From: Azorinus chamasolen | Taxonomy: Eukaryota > Mollusca > Bivalvia > Cardiida > Solecurtidae | Length of the DNA: 64,000 nt | Assembly: GCA_963576725.1 (NCBI GenBank) | Contig: OY755237.1 | Coordinates: 59,263,873 to 59,327,872, forward strand | Direction: 5' to 3' | Part shown: one piece after another, positions 36,898-49,500 of the stretch | Position numbering within the stretch: the first letter of the stretch is position 1 | Layout of the letters: each line of letters begins with the position of its first letter | Notes under the pieces: generated by a model | Seen by the model: only the letters and a program-made list of their open reading frames with translations | The model's database searches: none | Told to the model about the DNA's origin: nothing | Made by a program: the position numbers and the translations under genes

Positions 36898-37124
36898 GCT
36901 CAATCTTTTATCTGTATAATATTCATGTAAGACATAATGACAACATGAATATTCATTAGCTCAATTTTATAATGTAAACTTTGTTCAAGGGAAATCTTTG
37001 CTTTTATCATGTCAAAAGCAATCAGAGCAGACCCTGATCAGATGGCTCCTATAGGAGCAGTATGATCTGGGTCTACTCTGTTTGCAAATATGTGAAAAAG
37101 CAATTACATGAGGGAAAGGGTTAA
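36898..37124 (+). mobile_element. A-family MITE
   Basis: Centre GATGGCTCCTATAGGAGCAG; right TTAA intact. Confidence 0.84.
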
Positions 37125-37166
37125 ATCATTTGGCATGTTGTACAAATATACAGGAATTACTCTATA

Positions 37167-37405
37167 ACCCATTCCCTCATATAAACCCCTTTTCCCACCT
37201 TTGCAAACAGACTAGATCCAGATCAGAGTGTTCCTGTATGAGCCAAATTGATCAAAGTCTACTCTATTTACTTCTTAATTATAATTGATCTGACTCTACA
37301 GTTTCTACCAATACCTGAATAGTCTGTGTACAAACTCAGCTAATAAACATTCATGATGTCATCATTAAAAAAAAATTCAATGAATATTCAACAGGGAAAT
37401 GATTA
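37167..37405 (-). mobile_element. A-family MITE
   Basis: Start ACCCATTCCCTCATATAAAC; hairpin arms diverged (GTGTTCCTGTATGAGCC). Confidence 0.78.
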
Positions 37406-37517
37406 AAGCAACCACTGAATGAACATGGAGCTCTATAAACCTCTTTGGGAGTTTTCTGCATTACCTTCATCCTGCAATAACTTACAACTGATCTTGAAGT
37501 CTACTTATCAGACTTCT

Positions 37518-37775
37518 TTAACCCTTTACTCCATAAATACATGTATACCTTTCTACACCTCTACAAACAGAGTAGACCCAGATCAGACAGCTCCTACAAG
37601 AGTCTTCTTATCATGGTCTACTTTGTTTATTTATGATATAACATAGATGTGATTTTACAGCTTTTGCCATGGCCAGTATTTTCTGTGTCTATTTGCTATA
37701 ATAACAATTAATCTTATTATAATATTCATGATGTCTTTATATCTTACACAAATATTCATGGAGTAAAGGGCTAAT
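37518..37775 (-). mobile_element. A-family MITE
   Basis: TTAA 37518; a short tandem ACATGTATACC insertion near the left end; right end GGAGTAAAGGGCTAA. Confidence 0.83.
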
Positions 37776-37814
37776 GCGTTCAGTTAAAATGTCCATACAT
37801 AGTCATATCCTATC

Positions 37815-38032
37815 AGTAAGATCCCTCTAAACCGGACATTAACTTTTGTATAAATATTGGTCTTGGAGACAGGTGGCAGCTTAATCCAGGATTTAAGTCA
37901 TGCAGAAAGCTCCTCTAGAAGCTCCTCTAGGAGCTTTTTGCATGACTTTCACCCTGTATTAAGCAGCCACCTGCCTCAAAGTATCTAAATTCTTGTCTAC
38001 TAGAATTCCGGTTTAGATGAATTTTACTGTAT
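37815..38032 (+). mobile_element. D-family MITE
   Basis: Inner stem holds a 12-base tandem duplication GCTCCTCTAGAA/GCTCCTCTAGGA at its apex. Confidence 0.86.
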
Positions 38033-38039
38033 AGTCATA

Positions 38040-38620
38040 TCCTACGTATAAAACTGACTTCAAAACTTCATGACTTACAAACCACTTTCTGAGTTGAGAT
38101 TTGGTACCAACTACACAACTCTATATAAATGAGCCCTTGCCTGAGAAAGCAAGTGTACATGTATATGCACAGCAGACAATGTAGCCAATATAGCTTTCTA
38201 CATTACTTTCATCCTGCATTAAGCAGCCATCAGCTTTTACCTCACCAATGTTTATCCATAGCCTATGTTTATTTATTAAGTGGTCATACTGGAAAGGTTC
38301 TATTGTATTATGACATGGGGAAACTGTCTGCACTGAAGAGACCTTTCAAACAATATCACAAAGTGATAGTTATAAAACATTATAATATACTCTCTGCACC
38401 TATTAATTTTGACCCGTGTCATTGCTTATTTGTTGGCAACTTCCTGAACGCTACAGTTCCAAATTCATACTCTGATCACGTTTTGTTAGGAATACAGTGG
38501 AGTGAATCAATGTTGCTAAAATAAATAAATAATCATGCAGAATGACAGCTAAAACCATTCCAGTAGGTCCTAATACTCAAGTACCAGCATGCCAGTACAG
38601 ATACTTCCTCATAACCCTTA
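38040..38620. other. no gene recognised
   Basis: Includes a decayed D3 fragment (38190-38310). The long plus frame across it has no coding support. Confidence 0.45.
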
Positions 38621-38626
38621 CACATT

Positions 38627-38855
38627 TTAACCCATTCCCTCATAGGCTATTTCTAGACCCAACCTCTTTGAATAAATCTTCCGAAAAGGAGCATTTACTA
38701 GAGAAAAGTAAAATTTCAGAATTGTGATGTATTGAAACCATTGTGATAAATAGAGCATTTGCTTCGATGGAGCAAATGCTCTATTTATCACAATGGTTTC
38801 AAGAAGTGACATTTACAGAGGCATAGAAAGGTGTTTTTATGGAGGAAAGGGTTAA
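38627..38855 (+). mobile_element. B-family MITE
   Basis: Apex GCTTCGATGGAGC; right TTAA shared with the next A copy. Confidence 0.87.
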
Positions 38856-39076
38856 CACCTTTACAAACAGATTAGACCCAGATCAGACAGTTCCTGTAGG
38901 AGCTAGCTGGTCAGGGTTTGTTCAGTGTGCTTATGGAATGATATAGATAAGACCCTACACTTTTTGTTAGGGCCAAATTCTGCTGTTCATATGCCACTAT
39001 GAAATTTCAGTTACGCGGTAATTAATATTCAAGAAATCATTAATTCTTACAAAGGATATCCATGAAGTAAAAGGTT
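38852..39076 (-). mobile_element. A-family MITE
   Basis: Begins at the shared TTAA; CAGTTCCTGTAGGAGCTAG centre. A further shortened A copy is at 39198-39365. Confidence 0.78.
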
Positions 39077-39390
39077 AAGCTGCACAACAATAAGTATCTT
39101 CAAACTTTCCTCAACAGTACATATCAATACAAAGTTGACATTTCAACGTATTGGCTGCTATTGATCTGCCTTGTTTCCAAAGTCCAGAAATCACATTTTT
39201 AATCCTTTACTCCATGAATATTTAGGTATGAAATAGTGACTTTATAGATATAAAAATATCTTTAAGCAATCAGAGTTAACCCAGATCTCCTACAGGAGAT
39301 GTCTGATCTGGGTCTACTGTGTTTGCAACAACTTAAAAAGGTGTATATATGGAGTAAAGGGTTAATGCTTTTCTACATCAAAGCTCATTG

Positions 39391-39563
39391 GCCTACAGCA
39401 TCAAGGAGCTAGGCCAAGTGGCCTACAGCTTCAAGGGGCTAGGCCCAGTGGCTTACAGCTTCAACGGGCTAGGCCCAGTGACCTAAAGCTTCAAGGGGCT
39501 AGGCCCAGTGGCCTACAGCTTCAAGGGGCTAGGCCCATTGGCCTCCAGCTTCAAGGGGCTAGG
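39391..39563 (+). repeat. 30-base tandem array, 5.8 copies
   Basis: Unit GCCTACAGCTTCAAGGGGCT + AGGCCCAGTG with few substitutions. It is one of the few GC-balanced tracts here and begins 25 bases after an A element ends. Confidence 0.93.
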
Positions 39564-39773
39564 TTATCAATCTATCACCATCTATACGGGATATAACATT
39601 GTTTTGCTGATGCCGTTTCAGCACTATAAATGCTGTATTTCCAAAGTGAAATCATGCATTAATGTTACACAAAACTTTCCATTTGGAGTAATATTTGCTG
39701 AAAATAATATTTTGGACAACAAGAATCCTCCAGCATCCCTTTGATCAGGGCCTACATTGTTTTCAAATGCTAC

Positions 39774-39994
39774 TTAACCCTTAACTCCAAATATATGCAT
39801 TTGCAAACAGAGTAGACCTACAGGAGCTGTGCAATCGGGTCTACTCTGTTTGCTTATAATGTATTTAGATCTGGTTCTACATTTTCTGCCATGGCCGAAA
39901 TTGCTTGTGTTCATGTGTTGTTGTTAAACTTTATCTATTTAATATTCATTATGTCATTATTTCTTATATGAATATTCATGGAGTAAAGGGTTAA
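39774..39994 (-). mobile_element. A-family MITE
   Basis: TTAA on both sides; hairpin shortened to GTAGACCTACAGGAGCTGTG. Confidence 0.84.
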
Positions 39995-40446
39995 TTCATT
40001 TCCAACATTCAAAGGATGAACAGGTGATTCATATTGAGTGATCATTAACCTTCAGCATGCCAAACAAATCTACAAATAAAGAAGACTACATAGATTTACA
40101 GAGTACTGCTTACTTTGCATAAGCAAACAGAGCAGACCCTGTTCAGATGAGCCATCTGATCCAGATCTACCCTGTTTGCAAAGGCATGAAAAGCTTTCTA
40201 TATGAAGGAAAGGGTTTTAACATTTATTCTGCTATGGATATATCAATGACAACGTTTGTAAACAATTTGATCCAGATGAGATGTTGAGTAACTTGGCATC
40301 TCATCCGGATTCATTCTGTAAGACACAATGTTTGCATCTTTGAAAAGTACTGACTCGAAATCTGAATTACCGGTTGAAGACATTTTCTATCTATGAAAAT
40401 GTTGCTCAGCATCCTAAAGGTTAAACAAAATGGTAATCTGTCCTAC

Positions 40447-40537
40447 CTGGAGTCAAGCCTGACCAGGGTGGCAAGCGTGTTCCTGTTCATCAGAGTATTC
40501 TCCCTTGAACCATCTAGTAAGTTGCCTAAAGATCCAG
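40447..40537 (-). CDS. Shank: SHANK exon 12: post-SH3 segment
   Basis: 91 nt between acceptor TTCACTTGCAG and donor CCAG|GTAGGA. It enters in phase 1, matching exon 11, and leaves in phase 2. Only this frame is open; both others have stops. It encodes A-GSLGNLLDGSRENTL, then MNRNTLATLVRLDS plus AG. I do not recognise this peptide in vertebrate Shanks, which go from SH3 towards a FRHYTVGSYDS box and the PDZ, so it may be a mollusc-specific or alternative exon. No following exon was identified. Confidence 0.72.
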
Positions 40538-43500
40538 CTGCAAGTGAAGTCAGAAACAGCTACAGTATATGTCAAGGGAGATAACTCTAGCTCAAATGTA
40601 CAGAGTGAGACTTACACTTATCTCCCTGGCTTCAATTTCCCTATGAAAACTTTTTACTTGTCTACAGAAATTGCTACCTGCTTCAACTGTCAAACTACAA
40701 TTTTCTTCTTTTTCTTTTTACTGTCAGTGTGAGCACTATATTTCACAGATACACCTTTTAAGACCTATGCAAACAGCAGACACTGATCAGATGGCTCCTG
40801 TATGCACCATCTGTTCAGTGTGTGCTCTGTTCGCTTATGAAATAATATAGATCCTATCATGGCTGAAAATTCCTGTGTTCATTTGCCATAATAAAAATTC
40901 AGCTAACTGATATTCATACTGTCATACTTTCTTATTTGAATATTCATGGTGTAAAGGGTTAAATATCTAATAACCTGTATGTTTCTTACTCCTCTAAGTC
41001 ATCTAAGATGTGGGATGAAATGATTAATCAGACATAAAAGTCATTCAAACAATGATTTCTGTGCTGAATCAAACTGTTTGGAATATCCATCTCTAAGCAA
41101 CTGTTTTAGGTAAATTTTAGGGCAGATAGAGAGAACTAGAAATTAACAGAGAAACAGTATTTCAACAAAATCCTGACATATTTGTAATTATCTTGCTACA
41201 ATGGAAACATATCACAGACAAATCTGCTTGGAAACATTTGGTTCCCTTACCTTTGTTTCTAAGTCTGACTTCCTGTACATGATTTGCAGGAAACCATCCC
41301 TCCCTTTCACCAACACTTCCTTCCCAGAATCCAGTATCTGTCACACCCAAAACTGAAACACATACTGACAATTCAAGCTTCCATTGATTGATAACATTTC
41401 ATACTGTATCTGAATCAAGTGGTGTTGAGCATCAAATATCAAGAATATTAACACTTATGGATCACACAGAATAATCATCCAGATTGAGTTTCAAATGCTA
41501 ACACAGGGATCATACAGTTTTCTTCCCTTTCCCTGTTCTGTGTTTATTCCAAAGTTCAGTACCTGCTGAATATTGTTGGACAAAGTAATTATAATGAAAT
41601 ATGGAAGGTGGAACATTGTAGCCATTTCAGAAAGCAAAGAAACAGATCAATCACATTTCATTAGCAAACAGTGTAGACCCTAATCAGACAGTTCCTACAC
41701 AAACTGTCTGATCTGGGTCTACTCTGTTTGCAAATGCATGAAGGAAATGGTTAAGCCTTTGTTTAGCTCTTTACACACCAATGGCAAAACTTATGATTAC
41801 CTATGCATACAGTTTGGATCCAGATACACATTACTTACGATCAAAACTGCTTTATTTTATTTTAAGAATTGAAGCAGACAATAACTGTTGCAAATGAAAA
41901 ATTATTAAATGAGCAAAAAGTTAAGCATACAGTCTTTCAGTATGAAGAGCATATATTTGAATGACAAACAGTGCAGATCCTGATCAGAGTACTCCTCTAC
42001 AAACCCTCTGCTCTGCGTCTTCACTGTTGTCAAATGCCAGTACACTCATTTTCCCAATTCAATTGGTTTATCTTTATTAACAATACAAATCTACTTCAAT
42101 CTTTTTAGATTTGTTTTAAATTTCTTTCCAAAACTACAAGAAGAGTTTCAAAGAGTTTGGATTCTGACGAGATGCCAAGTTATTCTGCATCTCATCTGGA
42201 TCTAAACTTTTAACAAATGTTATCAGACTTTCGCCAAGAGCCCAGTAATCCTTCCATATTTTCCACAACTATTGAATTTAACCCTTTCCTCCATAGGCTA
42301 TTTTCAGACCCAACCTTTTTGAATGAATCTACCCAAAAGGAGCATTTACTAGAGAAAAGTAAAATTTTAGAGTTTTGTAGTTTGAAACCATTGTGATAAA
42401 TAGTTTCTCACAATGGTTTCAAGAAGTGGTTATTACAGAGATGTAGAAAGTCATATTTAGGAAGGAAAGGGTTAATAAAACACCACATACAAGAGAATCT
42501 AGCACTTTGTCACTTCACACTGCACGTTTCACCCAGCTGACAGGTAAAAAGTCTAAAATTTTATCTATAGACATATTATATCTCATAAAAAGTTCTGCCT
42601 AATAATACATCTAAATGAATCAAACAATATATAAATATATATCAATATATCTGCATAAAATCCAAACATCTGTTTAAATTATATATATCTTATCAGTGAG
42701 GTCTCTAGACTTGTAGTGATGAAATCAACAAGTCAGTTATGCACATTATACAAGTTATGTTACATAAAACTTGGTATCAACTTTTACAGTGTCTCATATT
42801 TCAGAAAGTGGAATACTAGTTATGTTTCAACCCTTTGAATGCGAAATATTCCAAGTGGAATTGCCAATCAGTGTTTAACACATTACCTTATAGGCTATTT
42901 TTAGGGTTAACTTATTTGAATAAATCTACTGAAAAGGAGCATTTACTGGGAAAGAAAAAGGAAAAAATAGAATTGTTTAGTTTTGAAACCACTGTGATAG
43001 AGCAAATGCTCTATTTATCACAATGGTTTCAAAAAGTGGCCTTTACACGGGGCTCAAGGTGGAGCTCTCCAACACAGAGAAGATTAGTGGGATTGAGGGA
43101 GAAGTTTTGGTCCTGTTTTTGTATCTCACTATATGTTCTACATATCAAAACTTCTCCCTCAACTCAAAACAGGAAAAAGTCAGCAGGGCAGGGAGACATT
43201 TTCTCCCCCCCCCCCCCCCCCCCAATTGCTTGAGCCCAGTTACAGTGGGGGAATGAATTAACAGTATGAAAGGCTTAAATTCGATAGAGGATGTTTTGAA
43301 TGACAAACAATGCAGACCCTGTTCAGAGGGTTCTTCTAGCCTAGGTGCCCTCCAGTCTTTGTCTACACTGTTTGCTAATGACAGTACACTTGTTTCCTGC
43401 ATTCAAAGGGTTAATATGCATTTGACATCTGTTTCAATTCTTAAATAGAAGTTAATCTAAAATTAATTCTCTCTCCAAAATTAACAGAGTGAGAAACAAA

Positions 43501-46500
43501 GTTACTTAGTATCTCATATCTCATCTAAATCCAATCTCTCTCCAAAATAAGCAGAGTATTAAATAAAGGTATCATACCAAACAAAAATGTTTGAGTACTA
43601 GTGTATAGTGCAGCACATAACTATGGTGAGTATATAGTAAAGCAGATACCTGTGGTGAGTATGAACAAGGATGAATGAACGGAGTCACACCATGAGAAAA
43701 ATTACCATCCATAAAAACAGTTGTTACTGAATGACTCATTAAAATCTGAAATCTTCTGTAATCCACTTTGACAGTGTAGATTCTGACCAGATGTTTCATG
43801 TTTGATGCAGTAACTGGTCTGTATCTACACTGGTTGCAAAACATCAAAGGTACCTTTCATCATGTTGTGACTTAAAACATGACATGTTAATGGTTGCTAA
43901 AAACAAGTGTTCTTTGGCTGCTAGAAACAAGATGTGTTCTTTTTTTTATGAAGAAGGTTAATTTGAATTTTCCAAACATTTCAAATCCAAATAACATTGC
44001 AGTTTATCAGGATCCAAAGTGTTTGTTACTCTAACACCATTTTTATTTTAAATCCAGAAACATGTACGAAGAGAATGGAAGAAGATTGATTTTTGCCAAA
44101 AAGTTACTTTTAATTTTTGGAAGGGTTAATATAATAAAGCCAGTGAACAAGAATGATTAACCACAAAGGAGCCTATTCCAACTGGTGACAGTGAGTATAC
44201 ACAGCAATGTGACAGAATCTGAGGTGAAGAATAAGAGCATGCAGCATTCCAAAAATCGTGGATACATCGGAAAGGTAAAGAAACCTTGTACGACGTCACC
44301 GGTTCTCATCTCCAATCCCTCTGGCTGTGTCGGGTGGTATGGCATGATGCACATGAAGACTCGGTCTGACAGACTGGCCTCAAGGACTTGACCAGGAAAT
44401 CCAGAAGCTTTGAAATGATCTTGATCACCAGAAGTTTTCCTGTATCTGTTTGTATTTGGCACATCAGGGAAAATAAAAACACCTTCACTAGAGTTGTTTG
44501 AATGTGGCTGCTCAAAATATTCATCATCACTGAATGTAATTTCTTCAAGAATGGTTTCCGGTCTATTTCTGCCATTAAGGACTGGCTCACTGTTTTCTCT
44601 GTGGAGTAATTGAGTTATCTCCCTTTGGAAAGCTTCAGCACTGGGTGAGCTCTGCTCTCGTCTGAGCCGTCTTTCCGCGGGACTGTGTCTTGCTGGGACA
44701 GTAAGACTGTTTGCAGACATACGACTGATGACAGAAGGGCTTGATGAGCTATCATTTCTCCATGTGCCTTTGAATGAGGTTTCAGAAAAGACAGAGCAGA
44801 ATGAAAGATAAGCATAAGCAATGATAGCAGAGATAATTACACTGATGTTACTTTACCACTAATGACATTATGAATATTTATTAGCTGAATTTTTATTATG
44901 GTATATGTATAAATTAATACTTTGACATTGGTAGAAACTGTAGAGTCAGACCTATTAGGATTTCTTAGGCATACAGAGTAGACCTTGATCAGCTGGCTCC
45001 AACAAGAGCTGTCTAATTTGGGATTATAAGGGTATGAAAAAGCATTTGTATGAAGGAAGGGGCTAACACTTTACTCCACAGATACACCTTTTAACCCTTT
45101 CCTTCATAGGCTATTTTTAGACCCAACCTCTTTGAATAAATCTACCGAAAAGAAGCATTAACCGGAGAAAATATTTTTTCTAGAATTTTATAGTTCTGAA
45201 ACCATTGTGATAAATAGAGCATTTGCTCCTTAGGAGCAAATGCTCTATTTATCACAATGGTTTCAAAAAGTGGCTATTACAGAGGCGTAGAAAGGCGTAT
45301 TTATGGAGGAAAGTGTTAATACCTTTTCAAACAGAGTAGACTCAAGTCAAATATGGCTCCTGTAGGGGCTGTCTGATCAAGGTCTGCTTTGTTTGCTTAT
45401 ATAATTATATAGATCTGATTCTACAGTTTCTGCCATGGCCAAAATGTTCCTTGTTCATATTCCATTATAAACACTAACCCTTTACTCCATAAATACGCCT
45501 TTCTAACCCTTTGCAAACAGAGTAGACCCAGATGAGACAGCTCCTGTAGGAATCGTCTGATCAGGGTCTTCTCTGTTTGCTTATGAATAATATATTTTCT
45601 GCCATGATTAAAACATTCTGTGTTCTTGTGCTGTTATAACAAATAATTTAATTAATATTCATGATGTCATAATTTCATACATGAATATTCAGAGTAAAGG
45701 GTTAAGCTAATTACTATTCATCCATACCTTATTTCTTATATGAATCTTGATCAGGCAAAGGATTAACCCTTTCGTTGACAAATACGCCTTTCTACACCTC
45801 TGCAAAAATCACCTGTTGAAACCATTGTGATAAATAGAGCATTTGCTCCTATAGGAGCAAATGCTCTATTTATCACAATGGTTTTAAACTACAAAATTCT
45901 AAAACTTTTTCTTTCCTCTAGTTAATGCTCCTTTTCAGTAAATTCATTCAAAGAGGTTGGGTCTAAAAATAGCCTATGGAGGAAAGGGTTAAGGTAACTA
46001 AAGATGAGTGAGTTATCATTCTGTCAAAATCTGCTCTTTATAAGTCAATGTTTTGTTTATGCTCATTAGAATCCTATTGGAGAGGGCATATTCAAATGCT
46101 ACAAACAAGGTACAGTTTCAAGGAGAAATACATAGTAGATCCTCTCAAAAGTGACCAATTGATAGATAAATATGCTACCTTTACTCACATAAATATGCCT
46201 TTCTATGCATTTGCAAACGGAGCAGACCCAGATCAGATGGCTCCTATAGGAGCCGTCTGATCAGGGTCTGCTCTGTTTGCTTATGATACAATACAGATAT
46301 GATTCTACAGTTTCTGCCATGCCCAAAAATGCCTTTGCAAACAGAGTAGGGGTCGTCTGATCAGGATCTGCTGTGTTTGAATATGAAATACTGTAGATCT
46401 GTTTCTACAGTTTCTGCCATGGTATGGTATTCTCTTTTTCATAATGCAATTATAAAACATAAGCTACCGTAATTATTATTCATACAGTCATTATTTCATA

Positions 46501-49500
46501 CCAAATATTCAATGGAAAGATCATTCTAATGGACAGATCAAGATTAATGGGAATATTCAAGGACATTTTAGAAGAAAACTTCAACATGACAAACAGTGCA
46601 GACCCTGATGAGAGGGCTCCTCTAGGTGCCATCTCATCTGGGTCTGCAATGTTTGCAAAGGACATAAAAGACTTGTTTACCACACTAAAAGGATTACTGT
46701 CAGTTTAAGCATAAATGATGATACATGTAGCAGATAAAGCAGTAGATTTGTTTTGAAGAGACAACACCTATAACCAACTAAATTCAAACCCGTTTTATCA
46801 CATAAAACGGTGACATAAAATGGTGATTCATATTTCAAATAAAACCATGTCATATTAGCCATTCCTTGTGGACATAAACAGTTTCATATTTTACATCATT
46901 GCACTATTTTGGCTGTTTGTCATACATTACATACATCTACTTTTCTTTTTTCACATAAAAAACAACTTTAAATAACAATTTTTAAAATTTGTCACATTGA
47001 GAAGTTCTGTCCACTTTATTTTCAAAATAAGAAGTACATTGTACCTGTATATTGAACTTCCTTGTAAATGAAACAAACTCAAATTCAGTATGAAACCAAA
47101 GTTGCTTGCTGTCTCTGGATCCATGTTTTTGTACACATTATGAAAATAAAATGTCCATAAAACACTACAAGTTAATCCTTAACTCCATAAATACAACTTT
47201 CTACACCTTTGTAAACAGAGTAGACCCAGATCAGATGGCTTCTATAGGAGCCGTCTGATCAGGGTGTGCTCTGTTTGCTGTTTTAAATAATAAAGATCTG
47301 ATTCTACAGTTTCTGCCATAGTAAAAAATTCATTTGTTCACAATATATTGCTATAAGTAAAGTACAGTAAATTATACTTCATATATTCCTTATTTCTTAA
47401 TAAATATTCATAGAGCATTGCGAAGAACTTTCTATTTAGTTTCACCTATGCGCTGGAAAATACATGTTTCACTTAAATATGAAGAAGAAAAACAAACTTA
47501 AAACATGAAATGAAGCTGTTACTCATAAACCTTACCCGGGCCTGAACTTGTGCTGGAAATACTCATCGACCGGGGTGAGTCTGACTCACGTGATGCTGGG
47601 TATGACCCAGAATCTGAGTACATATTATAAGATTGTGGCAGACTACGCATGGACTCTGGAGGGGACAAGACACTACTGTCGTCTCGCAGAAGATTGAGTT
47701 TGGGATCACTGCGACTTCGTGACAAAAGTGAAAGCGTACTTGAATACATGGAGACTCGAGGACGTCTACTGCTAAAGGAAGGCAACTCCCGAAACGGCAC
47801 TGAAAAAAAATAGCCATACAATGGAAGAAACTCTTCACTCTTTCCCTGTTCTATGTTTATACTAAATGTCAATACCTACTGAATATTAATGGACAAAATA
47901 GTTACATTGAAATATGGAAGGTGGAACATAGTAGCCATTTTAGAAAGTATACAAACAGATCTATCAAATTCCATTAGCAAACAGAGCAGACCCTGACAAG
48001 GCGGCTCATAATTTTATGATACAAACACATTATAGTTCATATGATACAAATATTTTTTAAAATTCATCAAGTTCATCCGATAATTCACTTTTTTTTTTAA
48101 AACAAAATAAAAATAAATGATTAAAAATGAATACAAGACCAAATGTTTTTAAGGTTTAGAGCAAATTCCAGTTTCTAAGGTTTCAGTAACAAGGGGATAT
48201 ATATATATATATGAAACATATTCTCACCAACATCTTTGTCATCATAGTTTTTAATCACTTCTGCTAGTGACACATTTCCTGCCAAAATGGCTACTTGCTG
48301 CGGGGTCTGATTATTAAAGTTTGGAATATTGCGACTGGCTCCTCGAAATAGCAACACACGGGTACATGTCTCGTTATTGTTCACTGCACATATGTGTAGA
48401 GCTGTGTTTCCACTAGCATTAGTAACATCTAGATCTGCACCAAAAAACATGAGGTGTTCCAAATGCTGCAACAATCCAAGCTTACATGCCTGAAAAAAAA
48501 ACACCAGTGTATTTAGAGATTGATATTTAATGCTTTTAAAATAATCTCAGAATATTTTCTTTAAGTATATATATTTAGTCCACTGAAAAAATGATACTTG
48601 CTCAATCTCAAAATTTCATTTTATTATTTTTTTTAAAAAATCTATTGACAGAGTGTCAAATAGCTTGGATCCTGATGAGACACTGTATTACTCGGAATCT
48701 CATCTGGATCCGAAACTGTTTTCAAATGATAGTAAGGGTTAATGTACAAATTACATTCAAAATAGAAGCAAGCTATCAATTACATACAGTCTGTTCTAAC
48801 ACTGTACTGCACAAATATTCATATAAGAAATAATGAGATCATCAATTTTCAATAGCCGAATTTTTATTATAACGAACAGAGCAGATCCTGATCAGATGGC
48901 TCCAAAAGGAGCCATCTGATCTGGATCTACTCTGGTCGTGAAGGTCTGAAAAGGCGTTAATCACTAGTCTTTTGTCATTAGTATTTTAACCCATTCCCGC
49001 ATAGGCTATTTTACGATCCAACCTCTTTGAATAAATCTATCGAAAAGGAGCATTTACTAGAGAAAAAGAAAATTCTATAATTGTGTAGTTTTGAAACCAT
49101 TGTGATAAATAGAGCATCTGCTCCTATGGAGCAAATGCTCAATTTATCATAATGGTTTCAATAAGTGACTTTTACAGAGTCGTCAAAAGGTGCCAATATG
49201 CGGGAGCGGTCTAACTATCTGTACAAGGCTTTCATAATCATTTGAGCTGTACATATTTGAGCTGTACATAGATAAGATCTAACACAATCTCATATTTCTC
49301 AGTCCAATTTTATCTTGCTGCTACTCATTAGAATCATCTCAAGAGAGACAATTCTACTGAGTAACAGCATATTTTAACACTTTCCCTCACAGATATGCCT
49401 CCTGATAACTTGCAAACAGAGTAGACCCAGATCAGACAACTCCTCTAGCTGCAGTCAGATCAGGGTCTGCTCTGGTTATGTAATAAAACAGATATGATTC

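Noticed and set aside
38129..38524. 131-codon plus-strand frame
   Set aside because: It crosses a decayed D3 fragment and shows no domain or splice support.
44157..44284. continuation of the SH3 exon after VVQ
   Set aside because: The frame past the donor does not continue the SH3 fold, while the exon at 41251-41352 does so in phase.
46048..46260. 70-codon plus-strand frame and similar ones reading NGADPDQMAP or NSVDPDERAP
   Set aside because: These recur because they translate the MITE hairpin arms (GCAGACCCAGATCAG); they are not genes.
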